A stretch of DNA of 64,000 nucleotides, taken from Bacteroidales bacterium. GTDB lineage: Bacteria; Bacteroidota; Bacteroidia; Bacteroidales; F082. The stretch is from positions 124,001 through 188,000 of the forward strand of contig JALNZU010000001.1 in NCBI GenBank assembly GCA_023229245.1, written 5' to 3'. The position numbers and the translations under genes are program-made. Shown here in pieces: positions 1 through 8,900 of the stretch (its first letter is position 1; each line of letters begins with the position of its first letter). A model generated the notes under the pieces. The model was given only the letters and a program-made list of their open reading frames with translations. It was not told where the DNA came from and did not search any database.

Positions 1-2
1 TG

Positions 3-2432
3 AACGGCCCCACCCTTGGCGATGTGAACGGCGATGGTATGTTAGACCTGGTTTCACTATCTTATGAACTTACTTTTACACCTGCCGACTCATGCTATAT
101 CAATGTGTATGAATTAAATATCCCAGTGGAAGAAGCAGATGTATTGTTTGGAACGTATAAAGGCAGTAACGACCGTACTGGCTTTATTCCACGTACAAGC
201 GAAGCGGCTGAGGTGAGTGTGCATCCGGAATCTCTGACACAAACCCTGACTCCCAATCAAACAGCAGTACAGCAATTATCACTTAGTAATCATGGATCAT
301 CAAGCCTGAACTTCGAAGTATTTACTCAAACGAATGCGATACGGGATCAGAGTTTATCATCCACTATAAACAGCCATGCTGAAAAAGTCTTGTCAGTGTA
401 TGATCAGGCATCTACCAAAGAAGCATATACCTGTATTGCCAATGTTACTATGGGCAGTATTAACAACAGCAGTAGCTGGCAAAACGGAGTAGCGGACTAC
501 ACCGCTTTGTTCACTGAGATTGAGAGTGGTGACAGTGTATCCATCATCCTCACTAATGGGAATCCATCGCCTGGCGACCAAGCCTCTGTGTGGGTAGACT
601 GGAACAGTGACTTTGAGTTTGCTGTGGAAACAGAAGAAGAATATCCACTCGTTAGTCATGATGCGGGGAAGACCTTTGTTGGTTCTATCACTGTTCCAGA
701 TGGCACTGTCGATGGAATTTATCGCCTTCGCATACGCCTGACTTATGACCAGTATCCTCAACCCTACGGTGAATCGCTTTTTGGTGAGATAGAAGATTAT
801 TCTATCAAGGTGGTAAATAAATCATACGATAATTGGTTGTCGGTTGAACCTGCTTCAGGAACTCTTGAACCTGATGCGACAGCAAGCATAGAGGTGCTGT
901 TTGATTCATACGACTTAGACCCGGGGCAATATACTGCTACAGTCCTGTTTGTTTTCGACGATGCAGCACATACAACCCTTAGTGTAGCTGTAACACTTCA
1001 GGTCAGTTCACCCGATCTGCCTAAACCACAACATCCCAGCTCAACCAATATCGGCCATGCCGTGCTGATTACCTGGGACACCCCTGAGATGGAAGGCGGA
1101 AACTATACTCTGACCGGTTATAAGATTTACCGCGATGGAGTTCAAATTGGAACTACATCAGATCAGGAGTTAGAATTTTTAGATGAGGAGGTAACTCTCA
1201 CCACTTATATGTATGGAATTTCGGCAATATACGGTGAGCCTCAGCCTGGCGAATCGTATATGGCACATACAACTATTACTGTGTATGAGCCCGTTGGAAT
1301 GCCATTCATAGAAAACTGGAACGAAGCTAACTTTACTGCCCATAACTGGAGCTTTAGCCCCATTCAAAGCAACTGGACAATAAATGAAACCGAAGGGAAT
1401 CCAGAGCCAACAGCCGAGTTTACAGGGGATCCAGAAATAGTTGACTACAGAATTGCGCTTAAAAGTCCGGTCATTGATGCAAGAGATGTTACTGAGAATT
1501 TGTTTCTACAGGCTGATCTAACTCTTAATGACAACGCCGCCTCTGGCACCGAGAGTTTAGAGATATGGATATGGGATGGAGATAACTCTGCATGGGAATT
1601 GATTGATTCGTTCGTTAATTCAGGTACTTTTTCATGGGAGACCATACTCTACGACATAAGTGCATATGCCAAAGGCAATTATACGCTCGTTAAATTTGAA
1701 GCAACAGGTCAGGCATCCACCTCAATCAACGAATGGAGAATAGATAATATACGCATTTTTGAAAGCGATCTTGCACCCGAAATCACAGTGATTCCCACTC
1801 AGATATATGAAAATTTCCATAGCATAGGAGAAATAAAAACTCAAGCCTTGTTTATCACCAATATTGGCACAGCAAGCCTTGATTGGTCTGCCGAAATTGA
1901 ATATGAAGATCAGGTTCAGACCTCTATCCTTTCACAACCGAAACACACTTTGGATCAAGTAGTGTTGAAAAACAATCACACTCGTGGCATTGATGACTGG
2001 CTAAGCCTGAGCACCTATAGTGGTTCTATCAATCCGGGAGCCACACAAAACGTGACAGTCATCATGAGCTCCGAGGATTTGTGGAACGGATCTTTCACAG
2101 CCAATATCATACTGAGCAGTAATGATACCAACACCCCCGAACTTTGGATACCTGTTTATATAGATATAGTTGTTGGGATGGAAGAAGAATTGGCGGATGC
2201 TGTCAAGGTATATCCTGTACCAGCTTCAACTTTATTGAACATCAAGTTTGCCGATGGATTTGAAACTATACGTCTGATCAATTCGATGGGGCAAATGGTG
2301 TATGAGCAACATATAGTTCATCACCAAAGTATTACTCTTACTCTTAACGGATTGGCTTCGGGTGTATATACTCTACAATGTATGAGCCGCACAGGCAACA
2401 ACCTGCATAAAACCATACTCATAACGCCCTGA
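3..2432 (+). CDS. T9SS-sorted multidomain surface/secreted protein (5' truncated)
   Basis: The reading frame is open to the window edge, so the N-terminus and signal peptide lie upstream. The first visible residues (GDVNGDGMLDLV) are an FG-GAP/VCBS-type calcium-binding propeller blade. A BACON/Ig-like stretch follows, then a GEVED-type domain (about residues 140-270, with VWVDWNSDFEF and GEIEDYS), a second Ig-like segment, a fibronectin type III domain near 340-430, a MAM/choice-of-anchor-like jelly roll near 435-590 and another BACON-like unit. The last ~75 residues (VYPVPAS, then GVYTLQ) are a type A T9SS C-terminal sorting domain, so the protein is expected to cross the outer membrane by T9SS and be anchored or released. 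No catalytic domain is visible in the part present; one could lie upstream. The sorting domain closely resembles that of the protease encoded at 5970. A terminator follows 10 bases after the stop. Confidence 0.85.
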   Translation, partial: NGPTLGDVNGDGMLDLVSLSYELTFTPADSCYINVYELNIPVEEADVLFGTYKGSNDRTGFIPRTSEAAEVSVHPESLTQTLTPNQTAVQQLSLSNHGSSSLNFEVFTQTNAIRDQSLSSTINSHAEKVLSVYDQASTKEAYTCIANVTMGSINNSSSWQNGVADYTALFTEIESGDSVSIILTNGNPSPGDQASVWVDWNSDFEFAVETEEEYPLVSHDAGKTFVGSITVPDGTVDGIYRLRIRLTYDQYPQPYGESLFGEIEDYSIKVVNKSYDNWLSVEPASGTLEPDATASIEVLFDSYDLDPGQYTATVLFVFDDAAHTTLSVAVTLQVSSPDLPKPQHPSSTNIGHAVLITWDTPEMEGGNYTLTGYKIYRDGVQIGTTSDQELEFLDEEVTLTTYMYGISAIYGEPQPGESYMAHTTITVYEPVGMPFIENWNEANFTAHNWSFSPIQSNWTINETEGNPEPTAEFTGDPEIVDYRIALKSPVIDARDVTENLFLQADLTLNDNAASGTESLEIWIWDGDNSAWELIDSFVNSGTFSWETILYDISAYAKGNYTLVKFEATGQASTSINEWRIDNIRIFESDLAPEITVIPTQIYENFHSIGEIKTQALFITNIGTASLDWSAEIEYEDQVQTSILSQPKHTLDQVVLKNNHTRGIDDWLSLSTYSGSINPGATQNVTVIMSSEDLWNGSFTANIILSSNDTNTPELWIPVYIDIVVGMEEELADAVKVYPVPASTLLNIKFADGFETIRLINSMGQMVYEQHIVHHQSITLTLNGLASGVYTLQCMSRTGNNLHKTILITP

Positions 2433-2442
2433 AACTATCTAT

Positions 2443-2470
2443 AAAAAAAGGGAGGTAACCTCCCTTTTTT
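2443..2470. terminator. Bidirectional intrinsic terminator
   Basis: A perfect GC-rich hairpin (GGGAGG/CCTCCC with a TAA loop) is flanked by an A7 tract on the left and a T6 tract on the right. It can therefore stop transcription from both the plus-strand T9SS gene and the convergent minus-strand TonB receptor. Confidence 0.9.
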
Positions 2471-2498
2471 AGTAGCCATATATCATATATGCTGATAT

Positions 2499-4913
2499 CT
2501 AAAAATTAGCTCGTACCGAGAACACGAAATTGCGTCCGGGGGCTGAGATTCCGGAGCTATAAGGTCTATACCTTTTATCGGTTAAATTTTCTATACCCGA
2601 GCTAATAGTAAATGTTTGCGAAAGCAGATATTCGGCTTTAAAGTTCAATGTATTCCATGCGGGTGCCCAGGTGTTTCCGTCGGCATCTTTGGCATAAAGC
2701 TCGTCTTTGGTTTTCTCACCGAAAGGCAGGTCTTCATGTGTCCGCTCGGCCATATACATCGAATATAGCTGCATGCGCAGTTTATTTGTTTTATACTGCA
2801 GGCGTGTTATCCCAAACATGGGTGGTGCATGTCGCGAACGGCTTGTTGAGCCGTCGTCCAACTCTTCTATACCGTATTGGTAGTTCAGGTCAGACATGAT
2901 GCTAAAGCCAGCAGGCAGTTCAATTTCTAATCCAGCCTGGATACCGTACACATAAGCACTTGCAGCATTTTGTATCGCTTGTACACGGCTCATCTGGCCA
3001 TCGTACACTATGCTGTCCAACCCTCCAAGATGATAATCACGTTTTACCATGGCATGGTCTAATATTGTATAATAGGCTGCTAAATCAATCTTGACCCTTT
3101 CGCCGAATTTTTTTGCTACACCTATGTCAAAGTTATAGGCATATTCAGCTTTCAGATCAGGATTAGGTACGGTTACACCACCAGCTTCCGAGTCGAATAC
3201 TTTTCCGATATCATCCACATTAGGTGAGCGGAAAGCGGTACCAAAATTAGCACTGAGTACCCATTCCTGATTCGGGCGATAAACGCCACCAATGCTTCCG
3301 GTGAGTGCCCCGTTGTTGATAGAGGCCTCGGTAAAGGGAAAAGGATAAAAGTCAATATTAGGACTAAAATCGGCATTGATAATAAACTGGTTATATCGCA
3401 GACCTGCTAATGCAGTGAAAGTATTTGAAACGGTCACTTCGTCGTTGACATAAACAGCCAAAGAGCTCCAGTCGGATTTAGGATAACGAGAAGCACTAAG
3501 CTCTTCTATAGCTGTCGTCATATTGGTTTCAGTACCTTTAGATACCACATCATCATATATAAATTCGGCACCGTAATATAGCTTATGTTGTTTGCCCAAA
3601 GATTTTGTCAGATCAAGATTCACCGAGTAGGCTTCTACATTTTCTGTATTCACCCTGCGTTTCTTATTGTTCAATGCCCGGTCCATACGGCTCTCCTCAA
3701 ACGATTGTTGTGCCAGCCTGAGGATCATCTCATCATACAATAAGGTATGTTGGGTATTGGTCAAACTAAAATTATTCATCATCCACTTTTGAGGGCCATA
3801 AAACCATTCGGCATAACGTAGTGTTCCGTTACGCATTCGGTTATTACGGTCGTAACGACCATAAGGCGAGGTCTCGGAATAATGAAACGCATATTGAAAA
3901 TCCCATTTATCGTTGGGTCTGAACCGGATCTTTTGCATCATATTCATTTGTGAATATGCCGATGGTATTTGCAGCAAAGGATCTTCCTGATTTAATATCC
4001 TATCAATACTGTCAATACGTTGCACATAGATGGGCTTGATATAATCGTCCGGTCCGTGGCTTCCTTGTTTGAGGTGATCAAAATCCCAGTAACTGATACT
4101 GGTTACCATTGCCCATTTTTTCCATCCTACATTCGCATCAAAATGAGCAGTTTTCTCATTGTTAGCCGATGAAAACCGGCTGACCACCTTACCTTTGACA
4201 AAGGGCTGATCGGTATATGAGAGTTGGGGTGTCAGTGTCTGGAAGCTCATCACACCTCCTATGGCATCGCTTCCATAAATCACCGAGCCTGGGCCAAAGA
4301 CTACCTCAGTGTTTTCAGTTGCAAAAGGATCCAGGTTAATGACATTTTGCAAGTTACCGGCTCTGAAAATGGCACTGTTCATACGTACTCCATCCACAGC
4401 ATACAGCAGTCGGTTTGTAGCAAAACCCCTGATCATCGGGCTTCCACCACCCTGTTGGCTCTTCTGTATATAGACCTTACCTGAGACACCAAGCAGGTCG
4501 GCTGCTGTCTGAGGCTGCTGAAAAGCTACCTCCTTAGCCGAAACAGTCGAAATCTTAGCTGGGATCTTAGTTGATGACTGATGCCGCTTCGTTGCCGATA
4601 CTACAATCTGATCTAAATTGATATAAGAACGCTGCAACTTCAACTCAAAACCAAGCTTCTGAAGGTCAGCAAAACTGACTGTCTCGGTTTTATAGCCTAA
4701 TAAGCGAACCTCAATCTTTTCAGATGCAGCAAAAGAAGCCAGATCAGCCTGGCCCTTGCCATTAGTCATTGTAAAAGCCTTGGGCGATTCACTTGAAAAA
4801 GTGACTAAATCTAATGGCTCATGAGTTTCATTGTCAATAACAGTTACTATCTGAGTATATGCAGACATAGAAAAACTTATCATGAACCCAATTAATATGA
4901 GTTTTATTTTCAT
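2499..4913 (-). CDS. TonB-dependent outer membrane receptor, heme/hemoglobin-type
   Basis: An 804-residue outer-membrane receptor. After a signal peptide (MKIKLILIGFMISFSMSAYTQ) comes a CarboxypepD_reg-like domain (about 22-100), a TonB plug (about 110-230, with MIRGFATNRLLYAVDGVRMN and GSDAIGGVMSFQT), and a long beta barrel ending in ...FVFSVRANF with a terminal aromatic residue. The plug wording resembles hemin/hemoglobin receptors of the HmuR type, so heme or another metal chelate is a reasonable but unproven ligand. The frame could be extended 19 codons upstream, but the ATG at 4913 places the signal peptide correctly and is preferred. It lies 95 bases downstream of a small co-directional gene (5551-5009), probably in one transcript. 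Confidence 0.88.
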   Translation of the reverse strand: MKIKLILIGFMISFSMSAYTQIVTVIDNETHEPLDLVTFSSESPKAFTMTNGKGQADLASFAASEKIEVRLLGYKTETVSFADLQKLGFELKLQRSYINLDQIVVSATKRHQSSTKIPAKISTVSAKEVAFQQPQTAADLLGVSGKVYIQKSQQGGGSPMIRGFATNRLLYAVDGVRMNSAIFRAGNLQNVINLDPFATENTEVVFGPGSVIYGSDAIGGVMSFQTLTPQLSYTDQPFVKGKVVSRFSSANNEKTAHFDANVGWKKWAMVTSISYWDFDHLKQGSHGPDDYIKPIYVQRIDSIDRILNQEDPLLQIPSAYSQMNMMQKIRFRPNDKWDFQYAFHYSETSPYGRYDRNNRMRNGTLRYAEWFYGPQKWMMNNFSLTNTQHTLLYDEMILRLAQQSFEESRMDRALNNKKRRVNTENVEAYSVNLDLTKSLGKQHKLYYGAEFIYDDVVSKGTETNMTTAIEELSASRYPKSDWSSLAVYVNDEVTVSNTFTALAGLRYNQFIINADFSPNIDFYPFPFTEASINNGALTGSIGGVYRPNQEWVLSANFGTAFRSPNVDDIGKVFDSEAGGVTVPNPDLKAEYAYNFDIGVAKKFGERVKIDLAAYYTILDHAMVKRDYHLGGLDSIVYDGQMSRVQAIQNAASAYVYGIQAGLEIELPAGFSIMSDLNYQYGIEELDDGSTSRSRHAPPMFGITRLQYKTNKLRMQLYSMYMAERTHEDLPFGEKTKDELYAKDADGNTWAPAWNTLNFKAEYLLSQTFTISSGIENLTDKRYRPYSSGISAPGRNFVFSVRANF

Positions 4914-5008
4914 TCGTGTAAAGTAGTTAGTTAATAAAAAGAAAAATATCTCTCTCACTGTATGTGCCAAATAAGCAATGCCTTTCAGACATACAGCAAG
5001 ATATTAAG

Positions 5009-5551
5009 CTACAAAAACACGTTTTTGGGAGGGGGTAATAAAGGAGTATGTAAAACTGATTGATAAAACGATATCAGATGACAAGCAAATTGCTGTGAAT
5101 CTGTTTTGAAAGTCAACTCGTTTACTTTATTTCCGACAAAATAAAGAGAAAAATAAAAACTATTGAGTTGTTGCTTTTGTTCAAGCCGTCTGGCATTTTT
5201 TTTCATTGCAAAATCCATCAACCCAGCTATCTGCCTGTTGAGCTGTGTCTCTTCTTTATCCCAATAACACCAATAATAGGTAGTATCACCATGATTTTCA
5301 CTATCATATATGTCATACATCTCCCCTTCAAACTCAAACTCACGGGAATGCTTCCACTTTAAACGACTTGTTTTTTCTGCTTGAGTAAACTTTAGCATGA
5401 CAAGCATTTCCTTAGGGATGCCGTCCAACATTTTCTTCTTGACAGATTTTCGGATCTGTTTCCTTTGTAGCTGTAAAAATCCGTAATGCATTGGCAGTGG
5501 AGCTACAAAACAAAAAAGAAGAAAAACACCTATAATCCGGTTTTTCAACAA
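5009..5551 (-). CDS. Hypothetical exported protein upstream of TonB receptor
   Basis: A 180-residue protein of unknown function. The N-terminus (MLKNRIIGVFLLFCFVAPLP) is a signal peptide or membrane anchor; the rest is charged and lysine-rich and has no family I recognise. No ATG precedes the hydrophobic segment: an in-frame stop lies immediately upstream of two consecutive TTG codons (5551 and 5548), so translation probably starts at TTG. A -7 box on the minus strand at 5591-5584 fits transcription about 25-30 bases before this start. The receptor gene follows in the same direction, so the protein may assist it or belong to the same regulon. Confidence 0.6.
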   Translation of the reverse strand: MLKNRIIGVFLLFCFVAPLPMHYGFLQLQRKQIRKSVKKKMLDGIPKEMLVMLKFTQAEKTSRLKWKHSREFEFEGEMYDIYDSENHGDTTYYWCYWDKEETQLNRQIAGLMDFAMKKNARRLEQKQQLNSFYFSLYFVGNKVNELTFKTDSQQFACHLISFYQSVLHTPLLPPPKNVFL

Positions 5552-5583
5552 TTAATTCTCTGTTTACCCTGAATTAAATCGTC

Positions 5584-5591
5584 CAAAAGTA
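5584..5591 (-). promoter_or_regulatory. -7 box for the 5551-2499 transcript
   Basis: Minus strand reads TACTTTTG, an exact match to TAnnTTTG, 33 bases upstream of the TTG start at 5551. No clear -33 TTTG is seen at the usual spacing. Confidence 0.6.
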
Positions 5592-5922
5592 GGAATTATC
5601 AGAAAACTATCAGGGATGACAAGAAAAAAACATGGATCAAACATATTTTGTCGCAATGCTGATCTTTGAACATATGATCATTCATAAACAGATATACTTC
5701 ATGGCTATCATATCTGATGAAGTGCCTGAGATCACAAAAAATGTATAGAATGTCTTATTATTTTGGTATAAGTTACTACTTCTCAATTTTTTTCGATATG
5801 AATGAAGTTTAAAAGTTTTTTAATATCATATTTAGTTTATTTTCCGATAGTTAAGGCTTAGAATAAAAGAAGTTTTTAAAGATATAACCATCTTATTGGT
5901 TTTATCTTAATAAAAGAAACCT

Positions 5923-5930
5923 TACTTTTG
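5923..5930 (+). promoter_or_regulatory. -7 box of the T9SS protease gene
   Basis: TACTTTTG matches TAnnTTTG. The predicted start of transcription falls near 5934, which excludes the TTG start at 5928 and supports the ATG at 5970. A TTGG at 5896 could be a loosely spaced -33 element. Confidence 0.65.
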
Positions 5931-5969
5931 GCTTCATATTTTTTTTGTTTCATTAAACATCCTACTCGA

Positions 5970-8900
5970 ATGAAAAAAACTACCTTTTCAATTATTTTAG
6001 TTTGTTCACTTCTGTTTGGCTTTGGGTATCAAGGCATTAGTCAGGCCTATATGGTAAAGCGTGGCGAGCGTCCAACTATTGATCTGAACCAAGTTCCAAA
6101 AGAAGCTTACGAGCACAACACTATCATCATCAAATTAGCTGAATCACAAGATAAAGCTATAGAAACTTTAACGCATTCAAGTGGCAAGCAAGCTGTAGCA
6201 CTCTTTGGGATAGCGCAAGTGGATCAGTTAAATATGCAGTATGCCGTTCAATCTGTGATGCCTCATTTTGCTACTAATGCCACTGTTTCTAAATTCACCG
6301 AACGTCATAAAGCATGGGGTTTTCATCGCTGGTTTAAGTTGGATTTAGAAGAAAGTGACGACATAGTAAGCATCGTCATGGCATACAGGTCATTGCCTGA
6401 GGTAGAATGGGCTGAGCCGGTTTATAAGAAACGACTAATCGCCCCTGTTGGAGAAGAGGTGCTTATAACAGCAGAAGCCGACCCGAAAGGAGCCGAATGG
6501 TTCCCTAATGACCCCCGCTTTAACGAGCAATGGCATTATCATAATACCGGGCAACAAGGCGGGACAGCCGGCAGAGATATTGACCTGCCCGAAGCATGGG
6601 AAATAGAAACAGGGAATAGCGATGTGATCGTTGCCGTTATAGATGAAGGCGTACAGTACACACATCCCGAATTAGCCGGTAATATGTGGGATGGCATAGG
6701 ATTTAACTTTGTCAACAACACTAGTAATGTCGTACCTGGGAATCATGGGACACATGTGGCCGGTACTATCGCAGCCGAAAACGACAACAATCTGGGAGTT
6801 TCAGGTATAGCAGGAGGTACAGGCTCAGGCGATGGTGTGCGAATTATGAGCTGTCAGGTATTTCAAGGCTATTCCAATGGAGGATTCCATATAGCACCCG
6901 TATGGGCTGCTGATAACGGAGCTTCTATCTCACAAAACAGCTGGGGCTATAGTTATGCCGGTACTTTTGAACAGTCAGTGTTAGATGCGATAGACTATTT
7001 TAACGCCAACGGAGGAGGCGACGCCTTAGATGGTGGAATAACCATCTTTGCAGCAGGGAACGACGATTCCCAAGGTCAATGGTATCCCGGATGCTATTCA
7101 GGTGCATTTGCCATAGCAGCTACCAATAATCAGGACAAGAGATCATGGTACTCGAACTATGACACCTGGGTAGACATCTCAGCACCTGGCGGAGAAACTA
7201 ATACAGTTACCGAAAGAGGTGTGCTAAGCACTTTAACTTCTAATAGTTACGGATTTTACCAGGGTACATCAATGGCCTGTCCACATGCATCTGGCGTTGC
7301 CGCTTTGATGATATCTATGGCTTACGGCCTATTATCCAATGAAGATGTAGCTGAAATACTTCGCACAACTACCGACGATCATTATGATGTGAACCCTAGC
7401 TATATAGGGAAATTAGGTACGGGACGGTTAAATGCTCTCAACGCATTGTTAGAAACCCAAAACTACCTGACTGGCGTAACTAATCCACGATCTTTCAAAG
7501 CCACAGGCATAAGCACAAATACCATTGAGTTAGAGTGGAATTTGAACCCCGACAACAACAATGTACTCATCCTTTGGTCAGCAGACGGCACTTTTGGTGA
7601 GTTGCAAGATGGCACTACCTATAATGTGGGTCAGGCAATCAACGGTGGAGGTATAGTCCTTTATAAAGGTAATAACACTGAGTATACACATAACGGCTTA
7701 GAAGCCAATACAAAGTACTTTTATAAGGCATTCTCCTTTAATGCAGAAAACACTTATTCCAGCGGGAAGATAACCTATGCATGGACTCAATGTGACATAC
7801 TTACCGAGTTGCCTTATTTTCAGGACTTCAACGAAAGTGCAAGTCTCCCTAACTGCTGGGACGTACAGGATAATCAAGGGAATGGTCAAGTGTGGGCATT
7901 TGGGACTATCAGTGGAGGTCTGACCGGAACTACAGGAAATTATGCATATCTTGACAGCGATGGATTTGGCAGTGGCAACACACAGAACACCGACCTGATA
8001 TCACCACTGTTCGACCTAAGCGAGTACATGGAGGTTGAAATAGAATTCAAACATTATTTCAGATCCTATTCGAATAATGTAGTCAGCTTCCACTACTCAA
8101 TAGACGGAGGCAATACATGGACACAAGTAGAAAGCTGGTCAGCAACAACATCCAACCCAGCTAACTTCACTGTTACTATTGATGAACTTACCGGTCAGAG
8201 TAATGTGCTGTTAAAATGGAATTATACAGGATCGTGGGGCTATTATTGGTGTGTGGATGACGTTTCAATCACAGGCGAAAGCAATATCCCGGGAGCACCT
8301 ACTACAGTAACTAATCCCAATCCGTCGAATAACGCTGTCAACGTAGCTACAGATGGGCAACTGAGTTGGTCATGGGGTAACAACACTAATAAATATGATC
8401 TCTGGTTTGGAACAGCCAACAATATGCAGCTTGTCGTATCTCAAGCCGATGCCGGAAGCCAGGGAACAACCGGAAGCTATAGCTATAGCAATCTGCAAAC
8501 CAATACTATTTATCAGTGGCAATTAGTATCGTACAACACTAATATTGGCATGGAGAAAAACGGACCTGTTTGGAGTTTCAGAACAGAGTTTGATGTAATC
8601 AATCCACCTTATTTTGAAGATTTTGAGGCTGAGTTTCCTCCATTAGGATGGACTATATATGATGTGGATGGCTCACCTAACGTACGTACATGGGAAGTTT
8701 CAACGGCACAAAATCATACTCCGGGAGGTAACAGATCGGCATTTCATAATTACGGCCCCAGCTCACAAATCGAAGATGGATGGCTTGTAACACCTAAGTT
8801 AGCACTGCCCGCCAATTCAGGAATAAATTTAAGCTTCTGGAATTACAACACCTTCCCAAGCTGGTATGAGAAAAATAGCGTACTGATAAGCGCAGGTGAC

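Larger units (their letters stand above)
5552..5969. other. Divergent intergenic region, AT-rich
   Basis: About 420 bases separate the minus-strand receptor transcript from the plus-strand protease gene. Each side has a -7 box (5584-5591 minus, 5923-5930 plus). The middle (about 5630-5900) is strongly AT-rich. I see no open frame of note, no strong hairpin and no repeat there. Confidence 0.6.

Noticed and set aside
5928..5969. Upstream TTG start extending the S8 protease by 14 residues
   Set aside because: The TTG is part of the -7 promoter box, so it would not be in the mRNA, and the extension disrupts the signal peptide.
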